Made by a program: the position numbers and the translations under genes
The notes under the pieces: generated by a model
The model's input: the letters and a program-made list of their open reading frames with translations, nothing else
Database searches by the model: none
What the model was told of the DNA's origin: nothing
Source: Aporrectodea caliginosa
Lineage: Eukaryota; Annelida; Clitellata; Crassiclitellata; Lumbricidae
Direction: 5' to 3'
DNA: 64,000 bases
NCBI GenBank assembly: GCA_020284085.1
Contig: JACEVL010000803.1
Coordinates: 431,988-495,987, forward strand
Part shown: piece after piece, positions 22,561-54,495 of the stretch
Numbering within the stretch: the stretch's first letter is position 1
Layout of the letters: every line of letters starts with the position of its first letter

Positions 22561-25500
22561 TATATATACTTCGCATACAGTAATTTATAATTTCAGTAAT
22601 AAACCACATAATTTTATTGTTATTTTAGACAAAATCCAGAACACCGTCAAGCGTGAACAACCAATAATAAAATACAATAACCACAATGTACAGTACACAG
22701 TGTTACCACAGAATCAAAACATAACGAACCATACACCAATATTTGATATCAAGAAACTACTTCCCACATCAAAGCTATTCAAACAGACCAAATTTCTCCA
22801 ATGCCTATGTACTCCCCACCACGAAAAATCCAGTATTTAATTAACGTAGATAATTAAACTCCCCACCATGAAAATTCAGTAATTAATTAATGTAAATAAC
22901 TAACCTGTTACAAAATACCGCGAATATAACTGAATAAATAAAAGCTGAGTGTTAAATCGGAGATTCAGTTTGTCAGAATTTAAACAATTTAGACACTAAA
23001 CAGGAATGTCTAAAGACACTTGTTCATCCAAGAACGGCCGCCATTTTTGTGATCACACCACAGAATAAACAAGCACATCAAAGACAATACAATAATTAAC
23101 CGTCAATTATGCACTTGAGATTCTGTTCACAGAAAGCATAAAGAATCTGACAGTGCATTGAAGGATGTGCCTTCTGTGATCTCGACCCTCTCCAAGCACT
23201 TCCAAAATCCAAACCATGTGTTACATCTAGTGAACGAGCCACTTGCTACTGTAAACTTTTACTCAGTACAAACTGGATGCACAATAGTTCTAGACTGTTC
23301 TGTATTCATGATGGTCTAGTTTAACGGAAAAGTACTGTCAGTAACTAGAACGGTAACTTTCCGTAGCAGAAAAATCCTTAAACCCCAGGACCAAACTACT
23401 TAGCATTTTCTTAAGTACGCTACCTTTATTTTCCAAGCGATAATCAGATGTTTTCATTACATCACAATGTTATTTAATTCAATATAAAAATTGAAAATAT
23501 TTCCACAGCATAGCATTGAAGTGGCCCCAGTTCAAACAATTTCAAGCATCAAATACACATTTCACGAAACACATGCTTCATCGCAACTTGACTTAAATTT
23601 GAATTTGCTTTATGAAATACGAATGAGCAAATAAAAAACCAAGTCAAGTTGGTCGCAGCTAAAAATTAGTCACATGCAGATAGTGTACATCAGTGCTCAA
23701 AGAGCTTTATGACAACACTGATCTTGACCAATTTCCAGAAACACCTACGCATACACACACACATACACATAAGACACTGTAAGCACACAGGCAATGACAA
23801 TATGAATCCAGGTTTTCAGATATTTCATGACAGATATGTTAACTGGGAAAATCCCATACATTGTTGTATCAGACAAAAACCAACACGTCGTTTCTCCTGG
23901 CTTTTCCATTGTGCAGAAATCAGGCAAGCTTTAGGATATGTACTATGTAGCTTGTAATTCTATCTACTATAATTTGCTAATTCCCCCAGATGCAGCTTGT
24001 ATTTCCATCTACTATTTGCCAACTCCCCCAACTCGAACAACACAGTTCAGTGTGTAATTCCATCACATTATTAATGACACACAAAGTATGCCTATGCTGC
24101 TCATGGTTTCAAAAACTACCATTTGCTTTTGACACAGTAACACAAAATATGACTTGCAATGAACAGAAAACAATGGTACATGAGTCATGCACGTTACCGT
24201 ACATGATTTCTAAAAATCTGAGCTCACAAGAGGACTATCATCGTGAACAGTTTTATTTCATGCAGTCACAAAACCGACTGAGTTGCTCAACAAAATAGCA
24301 TTTATGTAATGTCATACATTACATAAGTTGTACAGCAGCCTTTCAGGATATCTGCTCAGCCATTTAACTAACAATAATTATGTAACCAGTAATTAAAGAA
24401 AAACCCTTCCACTAAAATCTTGTTACATGAGAGGTGTCCAGCATACCAGAGTCACTTTTTCAGAGTTACAGAGCAGAAAAATCCGAATTCTCACAGAAAT
24501 ACAGTTCACATTCAGCAAGCTACTATCACAATCGACCGCTACAGAAATAATGAAACTAAAATGGCTTCACCGACGATTACAAACATATCTATTGTAAGTA
24601 AGTAGAAGTAAGACTAGCTTCACGAGGTACAACACAATTAACAATCCAATGGGAACTCTGCAAAATGGCATTTATCTCTGTGCTTTGTACGTTTTTATAC
24701 ACTAGTGACACTTAGTGTCAGTTTTTGCAACTGCCTCAAAGGAGGGCCTATGGTTGTTACACTAGCCAGCAAAATCATGAAGGACATGACAATGACAATG
24801 AAAGCCATATACATGTACATAGTGGTGATAATAAGACTAGGTAAGCACAGTGGTTGCAATCAGTAAGAGAGAGTAAGCCCAGTGGTTGCATTCAGTTGGA
24901 GATCAAGTACCTCTGATATGAGATTCATCACCTAAACTACAAGATTCGCTATCTAAAATTGAAAATGCATCACCTAAATGTGTTTTTCGCTACAATAATT
25001 GATGCTATGCATTGTGTTTCATGAATTTCATGTTTTATCTGAATAGTGAATAGCGAATATCAGTTACACATTTGCCAGATATGTGTAGGGTCCACATTTG
25101 CAAAAACGTTGAGAGCCACGATCTCTGGATAAGTGCAGTTTAACCACTGAGTGAGCAGATGCAAATGCTAACACCAGGTATAAAGACGTACAAAACACAG
25201 AGGTCATATGATTCTTGTCACGACACAAAGTCAGCCATTTAATCATAGGACTGTGAGACATCTCCTTGTAAAATAAACACTGTCTACGTAATGTAATCTA
25301 CTGTCGTGTTCCAGCTCAAGTCTCAAGTCTTCCAGTATATCCAGTATAGATATGAACATTATCCATATCTATAATTAGTCTAGGCTCCTTTATTATTACC
25401 ATAAGTTACGCACTTTTGTCGTTGGCTGCGTTATGACAGCCAGTACATTGAATAAACGAAAATACAATACAATACAATTCCAAATTACCAGTTTGTTTAC

Positions 25501-26528
25501 AGACATCAAGACACCCATCATAGAATAAAATGACCTGAAACTCACCACTAACAATATTCAAAAGTTTAAAGCGACCTTCAGTCATTTTTCACAATGAATA
25601 TATATAACGTGATCTACCAATCAAACTGCACTTAGTGACCATTTCCTAAGTTAGTTAGCACATAAACGACAAGCTGTATTGTTTTCCCAGTAGCTGTCAG
25701 ATTCTCCTCGTCATTAAAGGATAAAACTAAACAAAATGAATATTTCACCAAGGCCAAGGTATTAATACCTGCTATATCCACTTCTCTTTGAATTGCCTCT
25801 CTTTGAATTTCAATGAACTGACCAGAAATTATTTATGGCAACTGATGACCAAGTTGATTCACTAATAGATTCTATAATTTTCTAACATAACCAATTAAAG
25901 CTTTCTGTAACATGATCTCGATCAAACACAATGACACGATAATTAAATTTGCAACAGATGCGAAATTTGCCTCACTATAAACTAAATTTATCTGTAAAAC
26001 CTGATCATCTTAAACATTTTTCTGTGTGTAAAACACGCTTACAGAAAATGTATTTCTTGAATATGCCTATTTTACAAAATAACATGCTTTCCAACATCAC
26101 AATTGCAACATCGCTAACTAACTTCAAATAGAAAATGCTGTTCAAGACATCAAGCCAACAAGACGGCAAACACAGACATAAAAACAGCCCAAAAAGTAGC
26201 CCATCTTTGCAAGAAAAAAGCAGCCATTTACTAAAGGAACTGCCTAATAGCAACACTTTGACAAACATGACTCACCTAAGCTTCTTTGCGGAAAAAACAT
26301 GATACCCCAGGAGCACTTTGTCAGCGGGTGAGACTCACAAAAAGACAGAAGCGCAACGACGACAACGGTGCAAGATAAACGACGTCTCTAGAAGATACTT
26401 TACAGTTGATTTTTACACGAATGCCTTCCACGATAATGATGACGACGACAACGCAACCACATCTCTTTAGAACAGAACTCAGACAGACATGATGTTGATA
26501 AGTTGAACGTTAACATCAAATCGCCAAC
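22561..26528 (-). other. RAB6 3' flank / putative long 3' UTR
   Basis: About 4 kb of AT-rich DNA directly after the RAB6 stop codon on the minus strand. It is strikingly poor in SINEs and microsatellites compared with both neighbours. A retroelement-like end (AATAAACGAAAATACAATACA) sits at 25449-25482. Several minus-strand AATAAA signals occur, for example near 25390, 23431 and 21115, and I cannot choose among them. No open frame looks coding. Confidence 0.35.
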
Positions 26529-33566
<7,038 letters not shown>

Positions 33567-34239
33567 TTTCAAGTGTCTGCTAATATAAAAAATCACAGAA
33601 TATTGTAACTCAAGACCATTAATTCCTCATGCCAAACCTATCTAGTTTATAGTGTGGACTTGTTAACATGAAGTTAGGATACAGAGTGTAAACAATGATC
33701 TTTTAATAGTAATTAATATTTATTTACACTGCAGTTCTTGTGTGGCATGTTAGTCAATACAGTATTTAAGATACTGCCTTCCTCCAATTTTCCCATATTC
33801 AAAAAAAAATAATGGTGTGTTTCGGTAACAGATTAAAAAGAACTGGGTTAGGTGAAAATAATTTTCATTTTGTAAAATAATTTTATGCAATGATTTCAAC
33901 TTGCACAGCGGTACATGTTGTACCAAGTAAGTACCAGTATTAAAAATGCCTTTTGTAATGTACCTACCAAACTGCTGTTGAAAACAATCTTATTTATTTC
34001 ATTTTCAAGTGTCTTGCAAGGTGAAATGGAAGGGGCAGGGATGGGGAAGGAATTATGGATTATGTACATTAAACAATAAACAAGACAACGCTCTTTAGGA
34101 AATTCGATGGGTGGTAACGTGAGAAAATCGCTGACTTTTCAGTGTCTGTTATCTCCTCAACATCATACATGTGTGTAAATTGTCCAGGAAACATTGAGCC
34201 CATTTATTGTTATAATATTATTAACGCTGCATAGAAAGA

Positions 34240-34535
34240 AATATGGCCTAACGTCGTCTGCTAAGGAGACTGCTTGCTAGAAGATTTTACTATGAAGACA
34301 GTTAAGGAGACTAGTTGCTAATGAAGGCAGTTGCTAAGCAGGACAGTTTCTAACTGTTGCTAAGGAAGGCGGTTGCTAAAGGGGCCAAGTCTGACTTTGA
34401 AACTGGTTGCTAATGAGGCTGACATAGAGGCTGCTTGCTACAAAGCGTTGCTAAGAAGGCTGGTTGCTACGAAAGTAGAATGCTCACGGAGACTGTTAAG
34501 TAGGCTGATTGCTATTAGGAGTCTTTACTTTTATA
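34240..34535. repeat. GTTGCTAAG minisatellite, short array
   Basis: About 15 degenerate copies of a 15-18-bp unit containing GTTGCTAAG or CTTGCTA plus a purine-rich spacer. Homologous to the 2-kb array of copy 2, on the opposite strand. Confidence 0.8.
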
Positions 34536-34562
34536 ATGGCACGCTCCCTAATAGGTATTTCT

Positions 34563-34765
34563 GATACAATAATAATAATAATATCTTTTCTTTAATAAGC
34601 GCCTGACAAAAGTTATGCAATTTAAATCTTAACTACTAACAGAACAGACAGCTTGCAATACAACGCGCTAATAGCAGCCTACAAAGCATACCAACGGGGC
34701 TCGAACTCGGTACCTCTCGGTCTCTGTGCCAGATGTTATCCAATGCGCCACGGCCCCCCCAAGAT
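34563..34765 (-). mobile_element. SINE type B, copy 2
   Basis: Reverse-complemented, it begins GGGGCCGTGGCGCATTGGAT with B box GAGTTCGAGCCCC, clearly like tRNA-Arg. The body shares CTTTGTAGGCTGCTATTAGC and CTGTCTGTTCTGTTAGTAGT with 27042-27300. It ends in (TTA)n. Nested inside the array-bearing transposon, so it is younger than that copy. Confidence 0.85.
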
Positions 34766-35134
34766 TATGGGGGTCAGATTTGTGAAATAACCCTGTCAAA
34801 TTCTGAGAAAATCCACCACTTCGGTCTATTACCTCCCTCTCCCAAACTCCACACTTTGCCCTTTTATTGCTGTAATTTACGGCACCATTCTTTCCATTGG
34901 ACCGTAAGTTTCCGACGTCTCTGCTTCAGTGAATGCACCTATAATGTCGCGATTCTGCATCACCGCATGCAAAGGCTAATGTATGTGGAAAAATTTTTTT
35001 TAATTTTTCCGGAAAAATTTTTTTTTTTACAAAAATTTTCGAAAAAATTTTTTTACAAAATTTTCAGAGTCGCGGCAAAAAAGTGTCGGTCGGGTTACCG
35101 GAAACACACCATTATTTTGTTTTGGCCTTACATG

Positions 35135-35510
35135 ACTGACCCCCTTCACTGGCTCCCTCTTTCTGCTCATATCCAGCTCCTTCTCATCTGTAAATCTTAC
35201 CTGGGTCTAGCCCCAAAGTACCTCTGTGAATCTATTCGTCGGCCGATCTCAGCTGTCTCTTATCGTCCTCTTCGATCTTCGGATCAGCTCGACCTCTTTG
35301 TTCCTTAGGTTAGGACTGCCATGGACGAATCCCGAGCCTTTACCAGCATTGGCCCCTCATTGTGGAATGACCTCCCGCCCTCAGTTCCCTCTACTATTCT
35401 GACTGGAGGCCATGCTGCAATCACTCCGCTGCCTTAAATCTTGTCCTTTTTCTCTGGGTCCCTCGCACTGGTCTGCACTGTGAGAGGTGCTATAGAAATT
35501 CTGAAATAAG
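35135..35510 (+). mobile_element. CR1/L2-like LINE fragment
   Basis: Encodes PLHWLPLSAHIQLLLICKSY, LGLAPKYLCESIRRPIS, RPLRSSDQLDLFVP and then FTSIGPSLWNDLPPSVPST. It ends CTGTGAGAGGTGCTATAGAA. It abuts the terminal repeat of the array-bearing transposon. Confidence 0.78.
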
Positions 35511-36595
35511 TTAATCGCATAACCCCACTTTACGTTAAGTGGTTAATTGTTTTGGGGACATAACGCCACGTCACGTTAAGCAGACTGGCACGCAAACCAA
35601 AAGCATGTACACAAGTCCACACTGTACTTCTAAAATTTACCATTTTTAGTCTTGTCAATATGTTTTAGGTAAATACGACATTATTACTCTGTCATTAGAG
35701 AATTTAAGCATGTGGTGATTTACATTTACCTACCCTCACTGGCAACTAAACTGCTCAAGCCGTCCTCCCTAGTAATTTAGGTGCAAAAATTACCAGGGCT
35801 TGGGCAACCCCAACATTTTCATCAATTAGAAATTGCAAATTGAAAAAGAATAAATACATCTGTCAACTTCTGTTCACAGGTTGTCAATAATAAAGATATT
35901 GACAAATAAAATAGAATAAAAATTATGGGCTGTCCACTTATTGCACAGCTTTCCAGCAAATAAATTTTTCTTGAGTGGGAAAGGCGGGACTACAAAGTGC
36001 TCTAAGTACAATAATGTCATAAATAAATTAAATAAATTTATTTGAATATATACATATACTCCCACTCAAATGGAAATAATCTCCAACTGAAATTATTAAG
36101 CTCTTTTCAACTGGTTTGTAGACAGTACTCATCTTAGAAATGAGGCATCAATTACTGATAATACTAACACGGTAAACAATCAATAGAATTAAAAGAGACA
36201 ATAATGCGCTATAAAAACTTCAGAGACTACATGGCACCGGAACGTCTGCATCGAGCATCATCTTTGGCTTACAGACAACAAAGACCCAAAATGTACGAAA
36301 CGAGACGTACTTTTGAAATTACAAATGTGAGCCTCTCTTCACTCTTCAGATCTGATTTTATTGTTGACAGCTGACTGATAATTTTATCAAAATGTAAATC
36401 TTCTTCTACGTCCACGAAACCTTAGCCGCTGCCGATACTGATGGCATCCGTAGACTGGTTCTCTGGTATGCATTAGCGCTCTGCTGTTGCGCTATTACTT
36501 TGAGCTTACGATTACGATTATAACTATAATTATAATAACAATTCTCTGGTGTTGGCATAAATCCACAAATCTCTAAATTATGGCAGAGAATTACA
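35511..36595. other. No recognised feature
   Basis: AT-rich DNA. An upstream non-coding exon of RAB6 could lie here, but I cannot identify one. Confidence 0.3.
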
Positions 36596-37010
36596 TCAAC
36601 GCATGCATGCACTCTCCAACCGAGCCATATCCGGCATTTCAACACGTCTCTGGAACGATCTTCCTCGTGAATTCCGCACTTTTTCGGTTCCTCCACCATC
36701 ATCGCCAATCATCCACAATCATCTGCCTCAGCTAGGCGCCTCTATCCATCACCCCAAGGCTTTCCACTCACGACTAAAGTCTTTCCTTTTCAAGAACTTT
36801 TACTCTGACTCATCTGATGTTCCAAATTCCAATCCTCGACCTAAAAGACCCACCTTAACATCTGCTGCCCTCTCTGATCCTCTGGACACCGGACTCGATC
36901 GGACCTCCCTCGGACTACTCTTTGGCGAGACGCAGCGCTCGTGAATAAGCTGGTGCCCTGCGCTTGGCTTTCGAGTGGCGCTTTAGAAGTTTGGAGATTA
37001 CGATTACGGT
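36596..37010 (+). mobile_element. CR1/L2-like LINE 3' fragment
   Basis: Encodes STRLWNDLPREFRTFSVPPP and FHSRLKSFLFKNFYSDS (WNxLP..F.xxLK..LF). The tail is CGAGTGGCGCTTTAGAAGTT and then ATTACGATTACG. An inverted copy of the tail sits at 37275-37322. Confidence 0.7.
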
Positions 37011-37096
37011 GCATGGAAGTTAGCTGTTTCCCAAACGGCAGATAAAGCAACGGCTGTTTCTGAAAGTCACGTTCATTGGGACTGATTGAGCACATA

Positions 37097-37271
37097 ATTA
37101 TAGGCATTGCAGGCGCCAGGATTTCAGGTTTGGGGGGGGGCAAAAGCTCCTTTACCTTTTGTCCCCTCCTCCCTGTGATTTGCAGTGATTTCCAACTTTG
37201 GGGGGCCGAGCCGCAGTTAGAGGCGGGCTAAGCCCCCCTATCCCCCCCGGGGCGCCGCCACTGATTATAGG
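37097..37271. mobile_element. 159-bp hAT-type MITE with 8-bp TSD
   Basis: The element spans 37105-37263. The left end is CATTGCAGGCGCC and the right end reverse-complemented is CAGTGGCGGCGCC. The exact duplication ATTATAGG lies at 37097-37104 and 37264-37271. The interior (AAAAGCTCCTTTACC, TTGCAGTGATTTCC, CGGGCTAAGCCCCCC) is the reverse of the element at 44318-44479. Confidence 0.9.
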
Positions 37272-37274
37272 CCT

Positions 37275-37322
37275 ACAGGTAATCGTAATCGTCATCTCCA
37301 AATTTCTAAAGCGCCACTCGCA
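37275..37322 (-). mobile_element. LINE tail fragment, inverted relative to 36960
   Basis: The reverse complement gives GCGAGTGGCGCTTTAGAAAT and then GATGACGATTACGATTA, matching the 3' end of the LINE fragment that ends near 37010. Confidence 0.6.
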
Positions 37323-37499
37323 AACCAAACGCATTCTCTTTCTTCCCTATGTTCCCTTTGATATACAGTAACTTCTCTCATTCAATTCTTGGCTTGTAGT
37401 GCTTTAGCCCTACTTATGAATTTTTGTTGCTTGTTCCAATGTATTAAGCCTGTTATGTACAGTGCTGTGTTTGTGCTAATGCTTCTCATTAAAGAACAT

Positions 37500-37700
37500 A
37501 CTTACTTACTTACTTGCCCAGAAAATAATGGCGACTGTCGCCCATCGGGACAAGAAACCAACTGAGCGCCGTTTTTTGACACAGAAATTAAAGCCACCTC
37601 AACCAATGAGAAATGACCGTTCCCATTCGTACGCTATTGGTCAGACTCTACCATAAGTAGGCCATGGGTGCGTTTGACTGCGCTCTCGGTGACCCTCTAA
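37500..37700 (-). promoter_or_regulatory. Candidate RAB6 promoter / non-coding first exon
   Basis: A minus-strand CCAAT box (ATTGG on plus, 37636-37640) and a second, plus-oriented CCAAT (37603-37607) sit in less AT-rich DNA. Further along the minus strand, GTAAGTAAGTAAGTATG at about 37517 could act as a splice donor, although it is also a plain (ACTT)n tail. RAB6 needs an upstream exon because of the acceptor at its start codon. This is an inference only. Confidence 0.25.
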
Positions 37701-38860
37701 TAAAGACGAGGATTCAATTAGAAAAACAGGTTCTTTACACCTTCAAACTTTTCGCCTAATTTTCTCAACTATTTCCCAACCCCACTATCCCAAAACACAT
37801 TTTCCCATGTAGTTTCGAGTCCTCCATCCGATCCTGTAAGTTTCGTCGCAAATATCGAAACTTTTGAAAATATAGATGTATGGCCGATTTTGAGAGTCGT
37901 TTTCAGCAAGACATTTCGACGTGTTTGGCAGTCGACGTTAGACAAGGCTTGGACACATGCAAACAGTCGGTCAATGTATTGAGCTTACGTTGAACGGCTG
38001 ACTGTAAAATCGAGGATTACCTGATTTCTGACGGTGGTAGATGTTTTTCTTAAGTGGTAAGTCCATATCGAGTCTTATTTTCGATTAAATTTGTCAAAAT
38101 TGTGGAAAACACGTGTTGTCCAAGATTCACTTTGAACACATTTTGTCGATTTACGGTGTTTTTCAGTCTCAGCATCGCCATCTGGCGAATACAATTGGAT
38201 CATTCGAAGCTGTTTTAGTCAATTTAGTGGAGTTTTAAGAAACTGCGCTGCCACCTGGCGAATGTAAGGAGGTGTATTACGCAATTCATTTATCTTGTGA
38301 ATTTCTAAAACAGCTTTATTAAATGAGCGGAATCAACCGAGGACGCCAGAAAATTAAGGACACATGTTTAAAAAACTTTTTAAGACAGGTGATAAGCCGT
38401 GGTAAATTTGATTAATTGTGTGTTAAATTCATGTATAGCGCAACATAAGAATTTCAAGGCAGGTGAGGGGCGTGTACATGGATGTGTACAGAGCGTATTT
38501 GAAGGTACACTGTCGAACGAGCTTAATGCTAATTAACACGTGTATAGGCGGGAAAAGACAATCCCATGTCGTTTACAAGCTCAGGCGCCGCTCCACGTTT
38601 CCTCCGAGCGTGCTCGGGGTACGTTGGCGTGTATGTATATATGCAGATGAATGCAGTACAGGTGTGAATGTATTTATGCATGCATGTATGTATATAATAT
38701 GCTTGTGTGAATGAATGTATGTATGTATATATATTTTCGTTTATTGAACAAACGGGTGTGACACACCGCAACCCGGTACAGAAAATGACAAAGAGAAATA
38801 AATGTTTGGTGTTACAAAGTTACTGCTAGGTTGGTAAGGTCCGGTGATAATGTTTCAGCG
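37701..38860. other. No gene; (TATG)n near 38690-38735
   Basis: Mostly unique AT-rich sequence with two copies of a GCCA.CTGGCGAAT phrase (38177, 38248) and a short TATG run. No supported open frame. Confidence 0.35.
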
Positions 38861-38864
38861 CAGG

Positions 38865-39110
38865 CTATCTAAAGGTGCCAAAGTAAGTAGGTCTTATCGT
38901 CCATAGGTGGTCGTTGAAATTCGTGAGCTTCTCTCGAAAGTTTTCGTGGACGAGGATCGAAGCAGAATCCGCCAACGTTGAAGAGGGTCCATGATGGTCT
39001 GACTTTAGTTGGGTCTCGGCGACGATCAGTAGGCCAAGGCCATACCCGATGAGCCCCGTCCGCAACTGGTCCAGGGCGTGAGGCTTAGCGAAGGAGCAGG
39101 CATTGATGTA
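38865..39110 (-). mobile_element. Possible LINE endonuclease-domain fragment
   Basis: The minus strand encodes HALDQLRTGLIGYGLGLLIV, AETQLKSDHH and ENFREKLTNF. The phrase (V)AETxLKSDHH resembles the ETWL catalytic motif of LINE apurinic endonucleases, with W changed to Q. TATG repeats flank it. Short and unsupported elsewhere. Confidence 0.45.
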
Positions 39111-39165
39111 GAGATGTATGTATGTATTTATGTATGCATAGACGTATAAGATACATGTATGCACT

Positions 39166-39740
39166 GTTCTCCATCATGCTGCAAAGCAGCCAAAGCTTAT
39201 CAAAAATATAACTTCGTGATCACGTCACCCTTCGTGAACTGCACTGGCAGTCGGCCAGTACGGAATCTCGGAGTAGAGTTGTTGGTTATTTCGAGCCAGA
39301 ATAAGCACATCGACTGCAAGGTGCGAATAAGGGAAGTACGTACAATCTCTTACATTATGCCGGATCCTAACCAACTCTCAAGATGTCCGCCGTTTCAAAA
39401 TCCCAAGGGATGTGAGCAAGCTCACGTGACATGCCTTAGCCAACCTCGTGACGGGCGTGAATGTAGTTGCTTGGGTTCAGCTCACGTCCGGGGCGTGAAC
39501 GGGTCAACTACGATCTCAAAAATACAATTACGAAAGCTTTACAGTCAATGGTGTCTTGCTTGCTTGTTTACTGTTTAAAGACCACTGTGTAGTAACAAAG
39601 AACATTAGCGTCGCCCTCCTCCTTTATCCAGGCTTGGGACTGGCATCGTCAGAGTGCAAACAGTGGCGGAGTTATCAATCGTGTCGTAGCGCCCAAGGCA
39701 AATCTACTTACGTCCTATAGCGCGTACTGGCATAAGATAC
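39166..39740. other. No recognised feature upstream of ATP5F1B
   Basis: An open frame at 39159-39578 has no recognisable domain or splice context, and I do not call it a gene. Confidence 0.35.
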
Positions 39741-39830
39741 GTAGTCTGTGTTGGTTTCCGGTTGAGGCGACATCTCGTGAAGGAAAGGAGCGTCACTTCG
39801 GTCGTCTGATTTCCTTGGTCAGTGAGCATC
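39741..39830 (+). promoter_or_regulatory. ATP5F1B proximal promoter / 5' UTR
   Basis: TTCCGG at 39756-39761 is an ETS/GABP (NRF-2)-type core, a class of site common in promoters of nuclear oxidative-phosphorylation genes (established for vertebrates). No TATA box is obvious. The start codon at 39831 has A at -3 and G at +4, a strong initiation context. Confidence 0.45.
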
Positions 39831-52952
<13,122 letters not shown>

Positions 52953-53009
52953 GGTCTTCATCGGTAGCCGTGCTACAAAACATTTTAATTTCTGTGGCTT
53001 AGTTAAGAA

Positions 53010-53015
53010 ATTAAA
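53010..53015 (+). terminator. ATP5F1B polyadenylation signal ATTAAA
   Basis: ATTAAA lies 58 nt after the stop codon, implying a short 3' UTR of roughly 80 nt. It is the common second-choice polyadenylation hexamer. No AATAAA is nearer. Confidence 0.6.
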
Positions 53016-53805
53016 CACACATTAATTCACAAGTTGGTGAATCTTATTTTGTCCATACAGTGCTGGAAGACGATGTGTAGGCAAATAGTGAAATATGGAA
53101 CAGGTGTCAATGAAGACATCTCAAAATTGAATAGCCATCATGACAGAGAAATCTGTAGATCCTTTAAAGTGTCCGATGGTAGATCCCTCCATTTGAACAG
53201 TAGAATGTTTCATGTGAGAATAACGACCTATTAACTTCTTCCAGATGATGGACAATAAATTTCTCAAAACTAGTAGCACTTTTAAGATTTTGTTAACATT
53301 CGTTACTGAGTTGCCAGTGTCCAAAAACCACAAGATATTTTGTTTCCTCTTCAGGTGTAGTCCTTGGCAAAATTTTCCGTTAATTAAGGATACTTTGACT
53401 GCACATGTAATTGAATTGCAGTAGCAAAAGAATGATGGAACCTTTTTGTGTAATTTACATGGGGTCTCTAAAATGAAACGGTGCTGGTAGCAAAAAGTGT
53501 AAAAATGGTCGGGAAGAACTTTGATGCCTTTGTGAGTAGAGTACTTGGTGAATAGTGACCACTACCATTTCACAAGATACAAGTTTAGTTTGGAATCCTG
53601 ACTGCAAACGTGGCAGATGATGTTCAAGCAACTGGCTACTTTGCCATCCTAGCATAAACTACAAGTCTCACATGCTGTGTAGAATTTCACATTCTGAATC
53701 GATATTTCAGCTGATGCAATGCAGAGCATGTTTCTAAACTGAGCAGTAAGGGGGTCACTTACATCAGCAAACGGAGCGTATTTTTAGTTATTTCGGAACT
53801 GTGAA
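53016..53805. other. No recognised feature downstream of ATP5F1B
   Basis: Short open frames on the minus strand (53121-53333, 53455-53655) have no known domain. They could be remnants of another antisense element, but I could not find terminal repeats. Confidence 0.35.
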
Positions 53806-54080
53806 GGGTTGTACGACAGTGTAGTGGTTAGACTGCAGGACTGTCAACGGAGTTGGTGGTGGTTCAAATCCTTGCCAGCACAGAAATGTTTCAACATTTT
53901 ACATGTAGCTCCATCTGCACCCATAGTTGACTCGACTGTAATGACTACACGAGCATACACTGTATGTGAGAAGATGAGATGAGACTGGCCACTCTCCCTC
54001 TTACGACGAGGCTAAGACAATGAAGTCCCTAATACTTTATAACCATGGCAGCCTCTAGGAGATAGCTTTAATAAGGCTCT
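53806..54080 (+). mobile_element. SINE type A, copy 6
   Basis: ACAGTGTAGTGGTTAGACTG, B box TGGTTCAAATCC, GAGAAGATGAGATGAGACTG and CGAGGCTAAGACAATGAAGT. Confidence 0.82.
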
Positions 54081-54085
54081 GCATT

Positions 54086-54350
54086 TCTATTGCGCTCGTA
54101 CATTATGCACAAAGCTTCAACTGATGGCACACCAAAACCAAACCGTAGGCCTACGTAATCAGGTCCCCATCCAGAAGTACTGTATATTCTGTTGAAACAG
54201 AGAGACAGCCTATGGTGGACGAGTGCTGCGAAACATAAGTTTTAACACCTTTAATAACGACAAGCTGTTTCCCAATCACTTGGTACACTCGTCAATGTTT
54301 AATTAGATGATGACACAAGTGACTGAGCAGAAGAGGGTAAGAATAGAGTT
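54086..54350. repeat. Unclassified dispersed repeat
   Basis: TATTGCGCTCGTACATTATG, ACACCAAAACC and GACTGAGCAGAA resemble 9415-9560 and 20100-20220. A TAGGCCTA lies at 54146. Confidence 0.45.
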
Positions 54351-54495
54351 TAACATTTCCTGCTGCCGCTAGCAATGGACATTCTAGCAGTGGACATAGT
54401 GCTTTTGTGTCGTGGCAGAAACGCCCCTCTGGGTTTAGTGTGAGTGGCCCAACGGCAGAAAGGAATACTGTATGTCAGTGCACAATATTCTAAAT

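Larger units (their letters stand above)
33801..35130 (-). mobile_element. Array-bearing inverted-repeat transposon, copy 1
   Basis: The left end reads ATAATGGTGTGTTTCGGTAA. The right end reverse-complemented reads TAAGGCCAAAACAAAATAAT and continues GGTGTGTTTCCGGTAAC, so the ends form inverted repeats. Internally it is collinear, in reverse, with copy 2 at 49563-52436: 33870-34240 matches 51930-52330 and 34770-34985 matches 49670-49930. It holds a short array of GTTGCTAAGGAGRC-like repeats (34240-34530). A SINE type B is inserted at 34563-34765. A TA target duplication is possible but not certain. Confidence 0.8.

Noticed and set aside
39159..39578. 139-codon open frame upstream of ATP5F1B
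   Set aside because: No recognisable domain, no plausible splice or promoter relation, and the length is compatible with chance in this moderately GC-rich stretch.
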